From NCBI RefSeq assembly GCF_014303395.1, contig NZ_CP060298.1, forward strand, positions 3,863,001 through 3,927,000: a stretch of 64,000 nucleotides of DNA, given 5' to 3'. The notes below the pieces were generated by a model. The model was not told the DNA's origin, ran no database searches, and worked only from the letters and a program-made list of their open reading frames with translations. The DNA is from Nakamurella sp. PAMC28650 (lineage in GTDB: Bacteria > Actinomycetota > Actinomycetes > Mycobacteriales > Nakamurellaceae). Position numbers and translations under genes: made by a program. This document shows positions 8,824 to 17,575 of the stretch, piece after piece. Position 1 is the first letter of the stretch. Every line of letters starts with the position of its first letter.

Positions 8824-10307
8824 CAGCGCATCGCCTCCGCCGGAACGACGGCAGGAAGGTCTGCGCTGTCGTCCGAGGACAGTCCGTGAGCGGTCTTCTC
8901 CCAGTAGGACGGCGTGAAGACCAATTGATACCCGGCCTTGGCCGCGGCCGCAGCCATCATCAACCAGTAGCCGGGTACCAGCAGGGCGGCCAGCAGCAGA
9001 CCGGGCCGATTCATCACCCGGGTGGTCAGCACGTTGGTGTAGATCACGGCGGCGTTGCCGATCACGAAGCACAGCAGCGCCAGGTAGTAGATGCTCGCCG
9101 GGAACAGGGCCGCCAACCAGTCCGGCCGCTGGACGAACCAGACCACCGCCAACGACCAGAAGATCGGGTTGAGCAGCGCCGTCAACGGGGTGCCGAGAAT
9201 GAACAGGTGGAAGCCCAGTGAACCGCGCCATCCCAGTTCACGCCAGAGAACGACCGGCTCCCGCATGTGGACCAGCCACGTCTGGAAGTACCCCTTGTAC
9301 CAACGGCTTCGCTGCTTGACCCAGTTGACGAAGTCGGAGTTGGCCTCCTCCTGGGTGACCGAATCCAGGACGGCGACCGAATAGCCGAGCCGGGAGAGCC
9401 GGACACCCAGATCCGCATCCTCGGTGACGTTGAAGGGATCCCACGCGCCGACGGCCTTCAGCAGGTCCGTCCGGAAGTGATTGCTGGTGCCGCCCAGCGG
9501 AATCGGGGCCTTCGACGACACCAGGCCCGGAAGCAGGAGTCGGAACCAGGCACCGTATTCGATCGAGAACCATTTGGTGATCATGTTCTGCTGGCCGTTA
9601 AAGTACCCCAGCCGCGCCTGGACGCAAGCGTACCCGGGACCCAGTCGGCGCAGCGCGACGACGGCCTTCCGGAGCTGCAGGGGATCAGGTCGATCCTCGG
9701 CGTCGTAGATGGTGACGAACTCACCGTCGGCAAGCTGCAGACCGTAGTTGCAGGCCTTCGGCTTCGTGCGGGGCTCGGCCTCCGGGACCAGCACGATGGA
9801 CAACGGAAAACGGCTGAGGGCCTCCTGGGCGGCCGCGATCGTCTCGGCATCGTCGACTTCCAGCAACAGCTTGATGTCGAGCTTGTCGGCCGGGTATTCG
9901 ATGGCGGCCATGGCCGCCATCACCCGCCCGATCACCTCGGGTTCCCGGTAGGCCGGAACCAGGATCGTGTAGATCGGAAGCTCGTCGTCGGTGAGGGCGC
10001 GCGCATCTTCGTCGCGGATCTGGATGAGGTCCTCACCGCCCAGCCCGCGCTTGATGAGCAACAGGCGGTACATGAGGCAGGCGGTGTAGAGCACGGTGAT
10101 CATGACCACGATCCCCCTCAGCGTGATCGCGGGCTCGGCGAGCAGGGCCAGCGCGATCAGCACGACCGACACGATCAGGCCGATCCGCTGGCGCCGGGAA
10201 ACAACCTGATGGGCCGACAGGTCAGGACCGGCGAGCCGCAGTCCGTTGACCGCATGGTTGAGCCGGTCGCCGTCCGCGGAATCGGGTGGACCCGGGTGGG
10301 TGCTCAA
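8823..10307 (-). CDS. Processive GT2 glycosyltransferase (BcsA/hyaluronan-synthase-like)
   Basis: A 494-residue membrane enzyme. Two hydrophobic segments precede the GT-A domain. The family motifs are clear: EVDDAETI, the DxD-like DAEDRPDP, the acceptor-site TEDADLG, and QRSRWYKG, which fits the Q/R-xxRW product-binding motif of processive synthases. Four or more C-terminal membrane spans follow. It should polymerise or add sugars at the membrane with a nucleotide-sugar donor; which sugar is not visible. The start is a TTG whose last two bases form the TGA of the upstream gene (TTGA at 10304-10307); no ATG/GTG lies near. It is the middle gene of a three-gene coupled operon. Confidence 0.75.
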   Translation of the reverse strand: MSTHPGPPDSADGDRLNHAVNGLRLAGPDLSAHQVVSRRQRIGLIVSVVLIALALLAEPAITLRGIVVMITVLYTACLMYRLLLIKRGLGGEDLIQIRDEDARALTDDELPIYTILVPAYREPEVIGRVMAAMAAIEYPADKLDIKLLLEVDDAETIAAAQEALSRFPLSIVLVPEAEPRTKPKACNYGLQLADGEFVTIYDAEDRPDPLQLRKAVVALRRLGPGYACVQARLGYFNGQQNMITKWFSIEYGAWFRLLLPGLVSSKAPIPLGGTSNHFRTDLLKAVGAWDPFNVTEDADLGVRLSRLGYSVAVLDSVTQEEANSDFVNWVKQRSRWYKGYFQTWLVHMREPVVLWRELGWRGSLGFHLFILGTPLTALLNPIFWSLAVVWFVQRPDWLAALFPASIYYLALLCFVIGNAAVIYTNVLTTRVMNRPGLLLAALLVPGYWLMMAAAAAKAGYQLVFTPSYWEKTAHGLSSDDSADLPAVVPAEAMR

Positions 10308-12214
10308 GGCGTCGACCCGATCGTCGAAGATCCGGCAGCCGTGTCGACGGGCGAGACCTGCTGCCGGATGGTGATGCTGCCGATCAGCAGCGCGACCACC
10401 GTGACCACCGCGGCCGCCCAGCGCCAGGGAGGACGAACAGGGGTCGTCGGACGAACGGACGCAGAGCCGGACGGCCGCAGAGCCTTGAAATTGCCTGGTA
10501 CCGCTGAGATCACGCTCCTTGCGGTGACGGCCACCACGAGCGCAAGGAGCAGGACCTGCAGCCACGGGTGCACCTGCACGACCGGGAGCAGGCACAACGG
10601 CAGGCCGAGGGCCCACCTCATCCTGGCGGTGGTCCGGGTCCCGAGCAGGACGAATGAAGCGGCAGCACCGAAGAGGACCAACGCCAGCAGACCGGTGGTG
10701 CTCCAATGGCCCGCGGCCCAGTTCTGCCGCCACCCCAGTGCCAGCCACACCGCCGCGGCCAGGACGGGAATCGTCAGGATGATGTCCAGTTGGCGATCGT
10801 GGACGTCAGGCTCGTCCGGAGCCGGCACGCATTTCAGCACCACCAGCGCCGCGGTGCATCCGACGACGACGACGACGGACACCGCGGGCAACGCAGAGAC
10901 GGCCTGCCCACCCAGCATCGCCCACCACACACGCACCACCCCCGGGCACACCGCCAACGCGAGGATGAACGGCACGAAGGCCATGGCGACGATCGTGGGC
11001 CGGCGGCCGGAACGGGGCCGCGATCTCGTCGGAACGGGTTCGGCCGCAACATCTCCGACGATCGGATTCCACCGGTACACCCATCCCGAGGTGGCGACGT
11101 ACCGGAGCACGAAGACCACACCGAGAACCAGGACGTTGGCGAGGACCGGTGGCACCCTGAAGACCTCGACCAACAGGGTCAGCAACGCCAGCTGCACCGG
11201 CAGGAGCACCATGCTGACCAGCCAGAAGCGACCGAACGCACGCACTCCCGACCTGGCTCTGGACCCGGCGAACACCAGGCTCTCCAGCAGGAGGAAATTG
11301 GTGACGACGGCGACCTGGGTCGCGATGACCGACCCGAGGAGGTAGGGCAGGTGCGGGGGCCCGTCGGTCAGACCCCAGAGGGCGGCGGTATTGACGCCGA
11401 CACCCAGCAGGCCCACGGCCAGGAATCCGACCATCTGGGCGAGCCTCGACGGTGACATGCCGACCCGGACCGAGACCAGCTGTCCGAGGAACCGGAAACC
11501 TTCCCGGAGGGACGCCTTGCTCTCGCCGGCAAACCTCGGCTGGAACGAGAACGGGACGGAGGCGACCTTCCGGATCCGCTGGGTGGCGAGCAGTTCGAGC
11601 AGGACCTTGAATCCGTTGGGCCGGAACCGATCGAGGTCGATCTTGTCGAGGCGTACGGCGAAGAACCCGCTCATCGGGTCGCTGACGTTCTTCAGGCGCA
11701 CCGGGAACAAGCCACGGGAGATGAGGTTGGAGCTACGGGACACCCCCCTCCGGAGTCCCCCGCCCAGGCCTGAGGCAGTTCCGTGACCCTCGTACCGGGT
11801 GGCGTAGACAAGATCGGCATCGGAGGAACGCGCGGTTTCCAGCAGGACCGGCACCGTGGCCGGCGGATGCTGCAGATCACCGTCCAGCACCACGACCCAC
11901 GGGGACGCTGCGCTCCGCAGGCCGGCGGCAACCGCTCCGCCGAGACCACCGGAACGATCGGACCCGACCCGGTGGATCACCCTGACGTTCCGTGGAAGGG
12001 ACTCGGCGGCCGCGGCGATGACCAGAGGTGTGTCGTCGTCGCTATCGTCGACGAACAGGATGTGTGCGTCGATCTGGCCCAGAGCCTGATCCAGTTGGCG
12101 CAGAAGTTCGACGATGGAATCCGATTCGTTCCTCGTCGGAATGACGACGGTCACTTCGGGGGGTGCGGTGACAGGCAGGCATCCGGCGCTGGTGCGATCT
12201 TCTTGCACGTGCAA
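10304..12214 (-). CDS. Fused dolichyl-phosphate mannose synthase-like GT2 and GtrA membrane protein
   Basis: A 636-residue fusion. Residues about 20-250 are a DPM1-like GT2 domain: VTVVIPTRNESDSI, VDDSDDDTP and DGDLQHPP. Residues 260-390 are a GtrA-like four-helix domain (VGFLAVGLLGVGVNTAALW, FGRFWLVSM). The remaining 250 residues add several more membrane spans with basic loops; weak resemblance to exosortase-type helices is not enough for a call. The protein probably charges polyprenyl phosphate with a sugar and helps flip or deliver it for the two downstream enzymes. TTG at 12214 is chosen because GGAGG is six bases upstream; GTG at 12208 is the alternative. Confidence 0.75.
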   Translation of the reverse strand: MHVQEDRTSAGCLPVTAPPEVTVVIPTRNESDSIVELLRQLDQALGQIDAHILFVDDSDDDTPLVIAAAAESLPRNVRVIHRVGSDRSGGLGGAVAAGLRSAASPWVVVLDGDLQHPPATVPVLLETARSSDADLVYATRYEGHGTASGLGGGLRRGVSRSSNLISRGLFPVRLKNVSDPMSGFFAVRLDKIDLDRFRPNGFKVLLELLATQRIRKVASVPFSFQPRFAGESKASLREGFRFLGQLVSVRVGMSPSRLAQMVGFLAVGLLGVGVNTAALWGLTDGPPHLPYLLGSVIATQVAVVTNFLLLESLVFAGSRARSGVRAFGRFWLVSMVLLPVQLALLTLLVEVFRVPPVLANVLVLGVVFVLRYVATSGWVYRWNPIVGDVAAEPVPTRSRPRSGRRPTIVAMAFVPFILALAVCPGVVRVWWAMLGGQAVSALPAVSVVVVVGCTAALVVLKCVPAPDEPDVHDRQLDIILTIPVLAAAVWLALGWRQNWAAGHWSTTGLLALVLFGAAASFVLLGTRTTARMRWALGLPLCLLPVVQVHPWLQVLLLALVVAVTARSVISAVPGNFKALRPSGSASVRPTTPVRPPWRWAAAVVTVVALLIGSITIRQQVSPVDTAAGSSTIGSTP

Positions 12215-12902
12215 GTGAACCCTCCGTCGATCTAGGCGAGAGCTCGTCCTTGAGCGTCTGGTCCGGTGACTCGACCAGCGTGGGTGCGACGCAACAGCGA
12301 CGGGTCCGGGAACGTTCCGGTGACCGTGACGCGGGTTCCCTGCGGATCCGCACATGCACCGGCTCCGATCGGCCCGGCGGTGCGAGGGTAGCAGTCCGGG
12401 TGACACGGAAAGTAGTCGAATTGGCAAATATCGGCGTCGCAGTGCGCGAATGGCTGTCGTGTTCACTCTCCCTTCACCGTGACGTCACCCGGCGTCACCT
12501 TCGGGCCCGCCGCCGTCGGGTCGCCCCGTGACGTGAGCGGCCGCACTCGTGGAAATGGCGGCGGAGTCAGCAACACGGTCCGAATCAGCCTTCACCCCAA
12601 CCTTTCTCGGCCTTCTTCGAGTCGAATCGACGCCGAACGAGGAGGCGCCCGGGAAAGTCGAGTGATATCTGACACACGGTGACTGGTGATGCGGTCCCGA
12701 GTTTCGGCCTTTTGCAGTCCACGTTCGGATGACGGGTATTGATATCCACGCCGTCGACCGGCCAAGAAATTCACCGCCCTGGCGCAGGATATCGATGGTC
12801 GATTCGCCCTGCGGGGGTGATGGCGGATCCATTCGGACGCAGCACTGCCCACGTGGCGGCTCTCACGATCCCGGCCGGACCCCCGGGGGGATACTGGAGG
12901 GT
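12215..12902. other. 688-bp intergenic region, no convincing gene
   Basis: This gap separates the minus glycosylation operon from a plus small membrane gene, so it should carry divergent promoters. Open frames here lack ribosome sites and plausible composition. It is visibly more AT-rich than its neighbours in places (about 12410-12450 and 12590-12760). A 10-base palindrome GTGACGTCAC lies at 12479-12488 among other GTGACG words. No tRNA or known RNA fold was recognised. Confidence 0.5.
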
Positions 12903-13193
12903 GTGATTCTCTCCCGTGGTTGGTCTCTGTTCCTGGTTGCCGTCGGCGTCTTCAACTGGGCCATCTGGCCTCGGTTCTCCTTGGCGATCTGGGACGACGC
13001 CCGCGCCTGGACCGGGCGGGTCGGTCATTCGTCGCCCACCTCTTTCCTGCTCGTGCATGCCGTCCTGGTGATCACGGCGGTCGTCGTCGGGACGATCGTG
13101 GGAGTGCTCGGCGTCCGCGGGTTCCTGGTCGATCGCCGCGTCCGCACGGCCCGGTCGGTCGTGGCGGCACAGCCGGAGCCGTCCCGCCGCTGA
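12903..13193 (+). CDS. SCO4848-type small membrane protein
   Basis: 96 residues with two hydrophobic segments: LSRGWSLFLVAVGVFNWAIW and FLLVHAVLVITAVVVGTIVG. The opening VILSRGW, the WPRF and the GVLGVRGF block match the actinobacterial SCO4848 membrane family, whose function is unknown. The GTG at 12903 is the only start that gives the family's normal N-terminus. A GGAGG ends only two bases before it, so the effective ribosome site may be the GGGGGG at 12885-12890. Confidence 0.7.
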   Translation: MILSRGWSLFLVAVGVFNWAIWPRFSLAIWDDARAWTGRVGHSSPTSFLLVHAVLVITAVVVGTIVGVLGVRGFLVDRRVRTARSVVAAQPEPSRR

Positions 13194-13292
13194 GGCAGGA
13201 CGTCCCGCCCGGCAACGGGCACGGCAACCGGCTCGAGGTCCAATCGGTGACTTCCAGGAGTCCGGCGTGGATCGACGTCGGACCGGCGTGGG

Positions 13293-13979
13293 TCAGTGCT
13301 CGGCCTGCTGTTCCTTGGTGCGGACCACGATTCGAACGACCAGGCTCCGCTCGGCGACGGCGTCCAGCACCGCGCGCCTGGGCTCGGGGATGTCTCCGAA
13401 GGTGCGGGACGGCAGGGCCAGCAAGGCCTGCAGGCCGGGCTCGGCCATCACCTTCCGCAGGGCCGATGCGTCACCGGCCAGCACCAGCCCGCCCATGCGG
13501 GGGGCGAACGGCAGCAGTACGCGCTCGGCTGTGTTGGCCGCGTCGGACAGCGAAGCGGTGAGTTGATTGCCCCGTCGACGCGCGTATCGCTGCTGGGACC
13601 AACCGCCTGCTGCGGTGCGGCCCTGCAGGTAGGCCCGATCCGTCGATGAACTCAGGACCACACCATCCTTGGCCGTGCCGACGGAATGCGCGCCGCCTCG
13701 CACCAGGATCAGCCCGACCAGTCCGATGCCGGCCAGGTGTGAGACCAGTGCCTCGACCGGCTCACGATCGCCGACCGACATCGGTCCGAAGGGCACCTCG
13801 ATCCGGGCCAGAGTTCCGTCACCGCCGAAGATCTCGAGTCGATCCGGGAATGCTCTGAGATCCTCGACGCCGGTGTTGCGCCCGGCGAACCGATTGACCC
13901 AGCCGACGACGCGGTGGGCCGAGATCTCCACCTCGATCCCGCCGCCGGCAGCCGGCCGCGGTCGGCCGACCGCGCTCAC
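13293..13979 (-). CDS. acVLRF1-type peptidyl-tRNA hydrolase / release factor
   Basis: 228 residues. The central block, from TAAGGWSQQRY to ARRRGNQ (about 120-140), is the catalytic-loop signature of the actinobacterial Vms1-like release factor 1 family, related to eRF1/Vms1. These proteins release nascent chains from stalled ribosomes. The N-terminal part (ISAHRVVGWVNRFAGRN) and C-terminal part (RTFGDIPEPRRAVLDA) also fit the family. GTG at 13979 is chosen because it opens 10 bases after the dgt stop and yields a normal N-terminus. It is the last gene of the vapB-vapC-dgt operon. Confidence 0.8.
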   Translation of the reverse strand: MSAVGRPRPAAGGGIEVEISAHRVVGWVNRFAGRNTGVEDLRAFPDRLEIFGGDGTLARIEVPFGPMSVGDREPVEALVSHLAGIGLVGLILVRGGAHSVGTAKDGVVLSSSTDRAYLQGRTAAGGWSQQRYARRRGNQLTASLSDAANTAERVLLPFAPRMGGLVLAGDASALRKVMAEPGLQALLALPSRTFGDIPEPRRAVLDAVAERSLVVRIVVRTKEQQAEH

Positions 13980-13989
13980 CGCCGCACTC

Positions 13990-15534
13990 TCACAGCGCCG
14001 AACCGGCATCCCAGAGCCGGGCGGTGTGACCGGCCAGCGTGGCCGCCGAACTCGCTGCCCGGTCATCGGTCAGCGAGGCGACGTAGTCGATGATGCCGCG
14101 ACCCCTCCCCCACCGGATCAGGTCGTCAGGCGAGCCGCCCTGTTCACCTGTGCTTGTGATCAGCAGACCCGGGTTGGACCTCGCCAGCTGGTGGTAGGAC
14201 CCGGTGGCCAGTTCGACGAGGTCGATCAGCCGGCGCGGAGCGCGTCCGGCGTCGACCGGGTCGGCCAACCAGGAGTCCAGATCGGCGACCAGTTCAGCCA
14301 TCACCTGCCCCTGGCCGCGTTGGAACATGGCCAGATCGGGACGGTCCAGAACAAATCGCTGATGGACGAATTTCAGGACGGCGACCTCGTGCCACGCCTG
14401 TCGGTCCAGCGAGATGTGACCGGCTCGAGGTGGCGGATCCTTGGACACGAGGACCGAATCCTGCAGATGCGAGATCCAACTCCGGGTGAATTCCCCGACC
14501 AGCCGTTCGGCCGCCAGCGACGAGTCGAACGGTACGGCCAGCAGGCCGTCGACCAGATCGGTGCCGACCCGTCCGACCGCGACAGCGAACGCCTCGTCGT
14601 CGACCATCCAGCCGTCCTTGGCATGCAGCCGGCGGCGGAGCAGTTCCAGCAAATTGCCGGGCAGCCGCTCGTTGGCCTTCAGCTCGGTGAGGGGCACCTT
14701 CTCGAGATCGGCGCGGTGCCGGTTCCAGGTGCGGAACTCCGCAGACACCGAGGCATGCTGCAGCACTCCGGCCCGGTGGAAGTCGTCGAGATCGTGGAGT
14801 GAGTAGGCGATGTCGTCCGCAATATCCATCACCGAGCATTCGACCGTCTGGCGCCAGGGCTTGATGAGCGGGTAGGCAGCCAGCACTTCCGTCATCTCGC
14901 CCGCGTCCAGGACGTAGGCCGAGAACTTCCCCGACCCGAGACCTTCCTCCCCGCGGCCGCCACCCTTCGGCGCGTGCTCGGCGGTGCTCGGATGCGGATC
15001 AGGCACCCCGAACCTGGCCCAGGGATACTTGAGCACGGCCGCGCGCACGGCTGTCGTCAGGTTCAACCCCTCGCCGCTGGTGCCGTGGACGTCGAGCTCG
15101 GTGACGATCCGGAACGTCTGGGCATTGCCCTCGAAACCATCCGCCAGGCCGAAACGGGAACGGGCGATCCGGTCCAGCACCCGCTCGCCGAGATGCCCGA
15201 ACGGTGGGTGGCCCAGGTCGTGCGCGGTGGCCGCAGCCTGGATGACCACCGGATCGCACCCGCCGAGTTCGGCCAGCAGCTCGCGGTGCGAGCCGTGGTT
15301 CAACTTGACCGCGATGGCCCGCGCCACCGCCGCCACCTTGATCGAGTGGGTCAGCCGGTTCTGCACCGATTGGCCGGCCGCGCCCTGCGAGATCACCTGA
15401 GTGACCGCGGACAGCCGGGAGAAATACGGTGAGAAGCGGATCCGGTCGAGGTCCTCGCGGTAGGCGGCCATCGAATCGGACTCGGTCTGCCCGCCGCGTC
15501 GGGCGAGGCGGGGATCCGTCGTCGTTGTCGTCAT
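13990..15534 (-). CDS. dgt: dGTP triphosphohydrolase-like HD enzyme
   Basis: 514 residues. It has the dNTPase layout: RIRFSPYFSRLSAVTQV near residue 30, NRLTHSIKVAAVARAIA with the first metal His, AHDLGHPPFGH with the HD pair, and further conserved blocks (GFEGNAQTFRIVTEL, MDIADDIAYSLHDLDDF). The enzyme cleaves dGTP or other dNTPs to nucleoside and triphosphate, in the cytoplasm. The ATG overlaps the vapC stop (ATGA, 15531-15534). This is unusual: an actinobacterial dgt is more often near dnaG, which is not in this window. dNTP hydrolases of this fold also serve in phage defence, so the toxin linkage is of interest. Confidence 0.88.
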   Translation of the reverse strand: MTTTTTDPRLARRGGQTESDSMAAYREDLDRIRFSPYFSRLSAVTQVISQGAAGQSVQNRLTHSIKVAAVARAIAVKLNHGSHRELLAELGGCDPVVIQAAATAHDLGHPPFGHLGERVLDRIARSRFGLADGFEGNAQTFRIVTELDVHGTSGEGLNLTTAVRAAVLKYPWARFGVPDPHPSTAEHAPKGGGRGEEGLGSGKFSAYVLDAGEMTEVLAAYPLIKPWRQTVECSVMDIADDIAYSLHDLDDFHRAGVLQHASVSAEFRTWNRHRADLEKVPLTELKANERLPGNLLELLRRRLHAKDGWMVDDEAFAVAVGRVGTDLVDGLLAVPFDSSLAAERLVGEFTRSWISHLQDSVLVSKDPPPRAGHISLDRQAWHEVAVLKFVHQRFVLDRPDLAMFQRGQGQVMAELVADLDSWLADPVDAGRAPRRLIDLVELATGSYHQLARSNPGLLITSTGEQGGSPDDLIRWGRGRGIIDYVASLTDDRAASSAATLAGHTARLWDAGSAL

Positions 15535-15911
15535 CGTGCCGCCAACACGTCGGTCTTAGAGAAGTCGTTGCCCTTGAACAACAATGGCTGACGCTTGTCC
15601 ATGGCCAGTGCGTAGGAGAAGCAGTCGCCGAAGTTCAGTCCCGCCGGATGACCTGTCCCTCGCCCGAACCGGCGATATGCCGTGCGTGCCAGCCGCACCT
15701 GGGCCCCGGTCACCGGTTCGATGGTGATGTGGGCCAATTCGATGAACCGATCCAACGTCGGGTCGAGTTCCGGACCGAGCACCAACGACGTCTCCAGGAG
15801 TGTTGCTGCCGACAGCCCATTTGTACGCGCCTGTTCGATCGCAGACTCGAACGGTCGGCCTTCGGGCTCCAACCTGACGACGGCGACGATCGCCGAAGCG
15901 TCGAGGATCAT
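15531..15911 (-). CDS. vapC: VapC-type PIN-domain toxin
   Basis: 126 residues, the usual length. PIN-domain acids are all present: MILDASA (Asp4), LLETSLV (Glu), NFGDCFSYALA (Asp) and GNDFSKTDV (Asp). VapC toxins are Mg-dependent ribonucleases that cut tRNA or rRNA and are held inactive by the partner VapB. The start overlaps the vapB stop (ATGA, 15908-15911) and the gene's own stop overlaps the dgt start, so expression of all three is coupled. Confidence 0.9.
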   Translation of the reverse strand: MILDASAIVAVVRLEPEGRPFESAIEQARTNGLSAATLLETSLVLGPELDPTLDRFIELAHITIEPVTGAQVRLARTAYRRFGRGTGHPAGLNFGDCFSYALAMDKRQPLLFKGNDFSKTDVLAAR

Positions 15912-16159
15912 CGGGGTAGGCCGGTTTCCTCGTCGTACAGGTCGGCGAAGGGATCTGGTGCGAGGTGCTGCAGCAGCGGCGCGGCTTCCAGTGCCAGAGC
16001 ATGAAGCGCGTCGGCGATACCACTGCGATCGTTTCCCATGTCATCCAATTGCCGCTCCAGGGCCGTTTCGATAACACTGGTCATCGATCTCCCCGTTCTC
16101 TCGGACAGCATCTTGGCCAGTTCGTAGACACGCTGGTTCTTGATGTTGAGCGTGGGCAT
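15908..16159 (-). CDS. vapB: VapB-type antitoxin (ribbon-helix-helix)
   Basis: 83 residues. The N-terminal half, from MPTLNIKNQRVYELAKML to SVIETALERQL, fits the VapB/RHH DNA-binding fold. The C-terminal half is acidic and Leu-rich and should wrap VapC. ATG at 16159 has GGAGGGG six bases upstream; the in-frame ATG at 16177 lies before that ribosome site and is less likely. VapB, with VapC, should autorepress at the paired sites just upstream. Confidence 0.85.
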   Translation of the reverse strand: MPTLNIKNQRVYELAKMLSERTGRSMTSVIETALERQLDDMGNDRSGIADALHALALEAAPLLQHLAPDPFADLYDEETGLPR

Positions 16160-16197
16160 CTGCCCCTCCTCATCCATCGCCGCTGATCCCGCTGCTA

Positions 16198-16232
16198 TCT
16201 ACCTGGGTAGAAACTCAGTCTACCGGGGTAGA
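16198..16232. promoter_or_regulatory. Two-site palindromic operator of vapBC
   Basis: TCTACCTGGGTAGA (16198-16211) and TCTACCGGGGTAGA (16219-16232) are near-identical, near-palindromic 14-mers whose starts are 21 bases apart, that is two helical turns. They begin 39 bases upstream of the vapB ATG. This is the classic arrangement for cooperative RHH antitoxin binding. The second site overlaps the last codons and stop of the next gene, an EamA transporter (ends at 16220). Confidence 0.7.
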
Positions 16233-17203
16233 ACGGTTTCGGCTGCGTCATCCGCAGATCCCCGGCCTGACGGGGCGAGGTAGAGCACTGCGATCGAAAC
16301 CAGCAGCAAAATCCCGCCGAAGACGGTGAGGAGCGAGAGCGGCTCGGACAGGAGGACGACCGCCAGGATCGTTGCAGTCAGTGGCTCGATCAGGGTGAGC
16401 ACCGACGCCACGCTGCTCGGCGTCGATCGAAGGCCGGCGTAGAACAGCGCATAGGCCAGCACCGTCGTGGCCGCGCCGAGGTAGACCAGTTGGCCGACGG
16501 CCGGGCCGGTCACGGCGAAGCCCGCGCCCGATATCAGAGCCAGGGGCAACAGGGTGACCGCTCCGATGACGCTGCTCGTCGTGGTCATGACAAGAGGCGA
16601 GATCCCCTGCGCGGCCCGTCGACTGACGATCGTCGTCAGGGCGTAGCTCACACCGGAGCCGACGGCCGCCAGGATGCCGAGCCCCGGACGGGGTGCTGCG
16701 ATGCTGGCCGCTCCGGAGGAGGAGATTGCGACCAGAGCCAGTCCCGCGACCGCGACCAGAACGACCAGCGTCGTTCGGACGCTGGGCAGCCTGCGGGCGG
16801 CCACCGCCTCGATAGCGGTGGTGACGCACGGGGCGATGCCGAGGCTCACCACTGTGGAGACGCCCACTCCGACTTCGGCGACCGAGATGAAGTAGAGCAC
16901 CTGGTAGACGCCGAGACCGACGCCTGCGAGGACGAGCGACCAGGGGTGGGTGCGGAGACCCCGCCCTGCCTGCACGAGCTTCGGTCCGGACAGGATCAGC
17001 AGCAGGAGCGCTGCTGAAAGGAGACGATAGAAGCCGATGGCAATGGGCCCGAGGCCGGCCGACTCGTGCAACCGGCGGACCACCACTCCTGTGGTTCCCC
17101 ACAGCACTGCGGCCGTGCTGATCTGCACGAGGCCCATCCGGTGGCCGATCACGGTGGTGGTGCGACGGCGGGTAGCGGAGAGAAGAACGAGAGGATTCAG
17201 CAT
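16220..17203 (-). CDS. EamA/DMT-superfamily transporter
   Basis: 327 residues with ten hydrophobic helices in two EamA halves (first from about TAAVLWGTTGVVVRRL, second from about LGILAAVGSGVSYALT, closing LIEPLTATILAVVLLSEPLS). Members export amino acids or other metabolites through the inner membrane; the substrate is not readable. ATG at 17203 is chosen with GGAG eight bases upstream. Its 3' end runs into the vapBC operator, so transcription of this gene reads into the toxin operon. Confidence 0.8.
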   Translation of the reverse strand: MLNPLVLLSATRRRTTTVIGHRMGLVQISTAAVLWGTTGVVVRRLHESAGLGPIAIGFYRLLSAALLLLILSGPKLVQAGRGLRTHPWSLVLAGVGLGVYQVLYFISVAEVGVGVSTVVSLGIAPCVTTAIEAVAARRLPSVRTTLVVLVAVAGLALVAISSSGAASIAAPRPGLGILAAVGSGVSYALTTIVSRRAAQGISPLVMTTTSSVIGAVTLLPLALISGAGFAVTGPAVGQLVYLGAATTVLAYALFYAGLRSTPSSVASVLTLIEPLTATILAVVLLSEPLSLLTVFGGILLLVSIAVLYLAPSGRGSADDAAETVLPR

Positions 17204-17453
17204 GGGGTGGCTCCGAGGGCAGCGGCCGACGATGGGCATCTTCACCGGTGGAGCGCAGACGTCTACCAGGCTCGGCGCGCTCTCGAGGTGAGTGGCCGGC
17301 TACTGAACTGTCCTGGCTCCGGTCAGTGACTCGGAGGTGGTAGGACACCCGCAAACGGAGACATGGCCTTCAGCGTAGCGGGGCCGTCCATCCGCGCATA
17401 CAAAATGGACCGGCGCCACCCGTGCGCGCATACAGGACCGCCCGGCGCAGACA

Positions 17454-17497
17454 GAAAGTCCCGTTCCGGCCGATTGCGAGGCGGGAACGGGACTTTC
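17454..17497 (-). terminator. Strong hairpin after the suf operon
   Basis: GAAAGTCCCGTTCC (17454-17467) and GGAACGGGACTTTC (17484-17497) are perfect 14-base arms with a 16-base loop, 79 bases past the last suf gene. There is no T-run. The rest of the 17204-17575 gap has no gene; it holds a GTCCAT/ATGGAC hairpin, two GCGCATACA words and three tandem copies of a TGGACCCGGGCG-like unit next to the operon end (about 17534-17570). Confidence 0.6.
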
Positions 17498-17575
17498 CAC
17501 ATGTGTTGGGAAGAACGGTATGCGCCGACGGGCGTGGACCCGGGCGTGGACCCGGGCGTTGACCCGGCGGGCTGG

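Noticed and set aside
10304-11100. Exosortase/archaeosortase domain at the end of the GT2-GtrA fusion
   Set aside because: Helix pattern is vaguely similar, but I could not place the catalytic Cys, Arg and His.
12479-12488. GTGACGTCAC palindrome as a CRP-like operator
   Set aside because: Only 10 bases, one copy, and GTGAC words are frequent in the same region; no regulator can be tied to it.
13990-16159. Calling the vapBC-dgt-acVLRF1 operon a proven defence system
   Set aside because: Coupling is real, but no known defence operon of this content can be cited and dgt and acVLRF1 may be housekeeping genes; kept only as a hypothesis.
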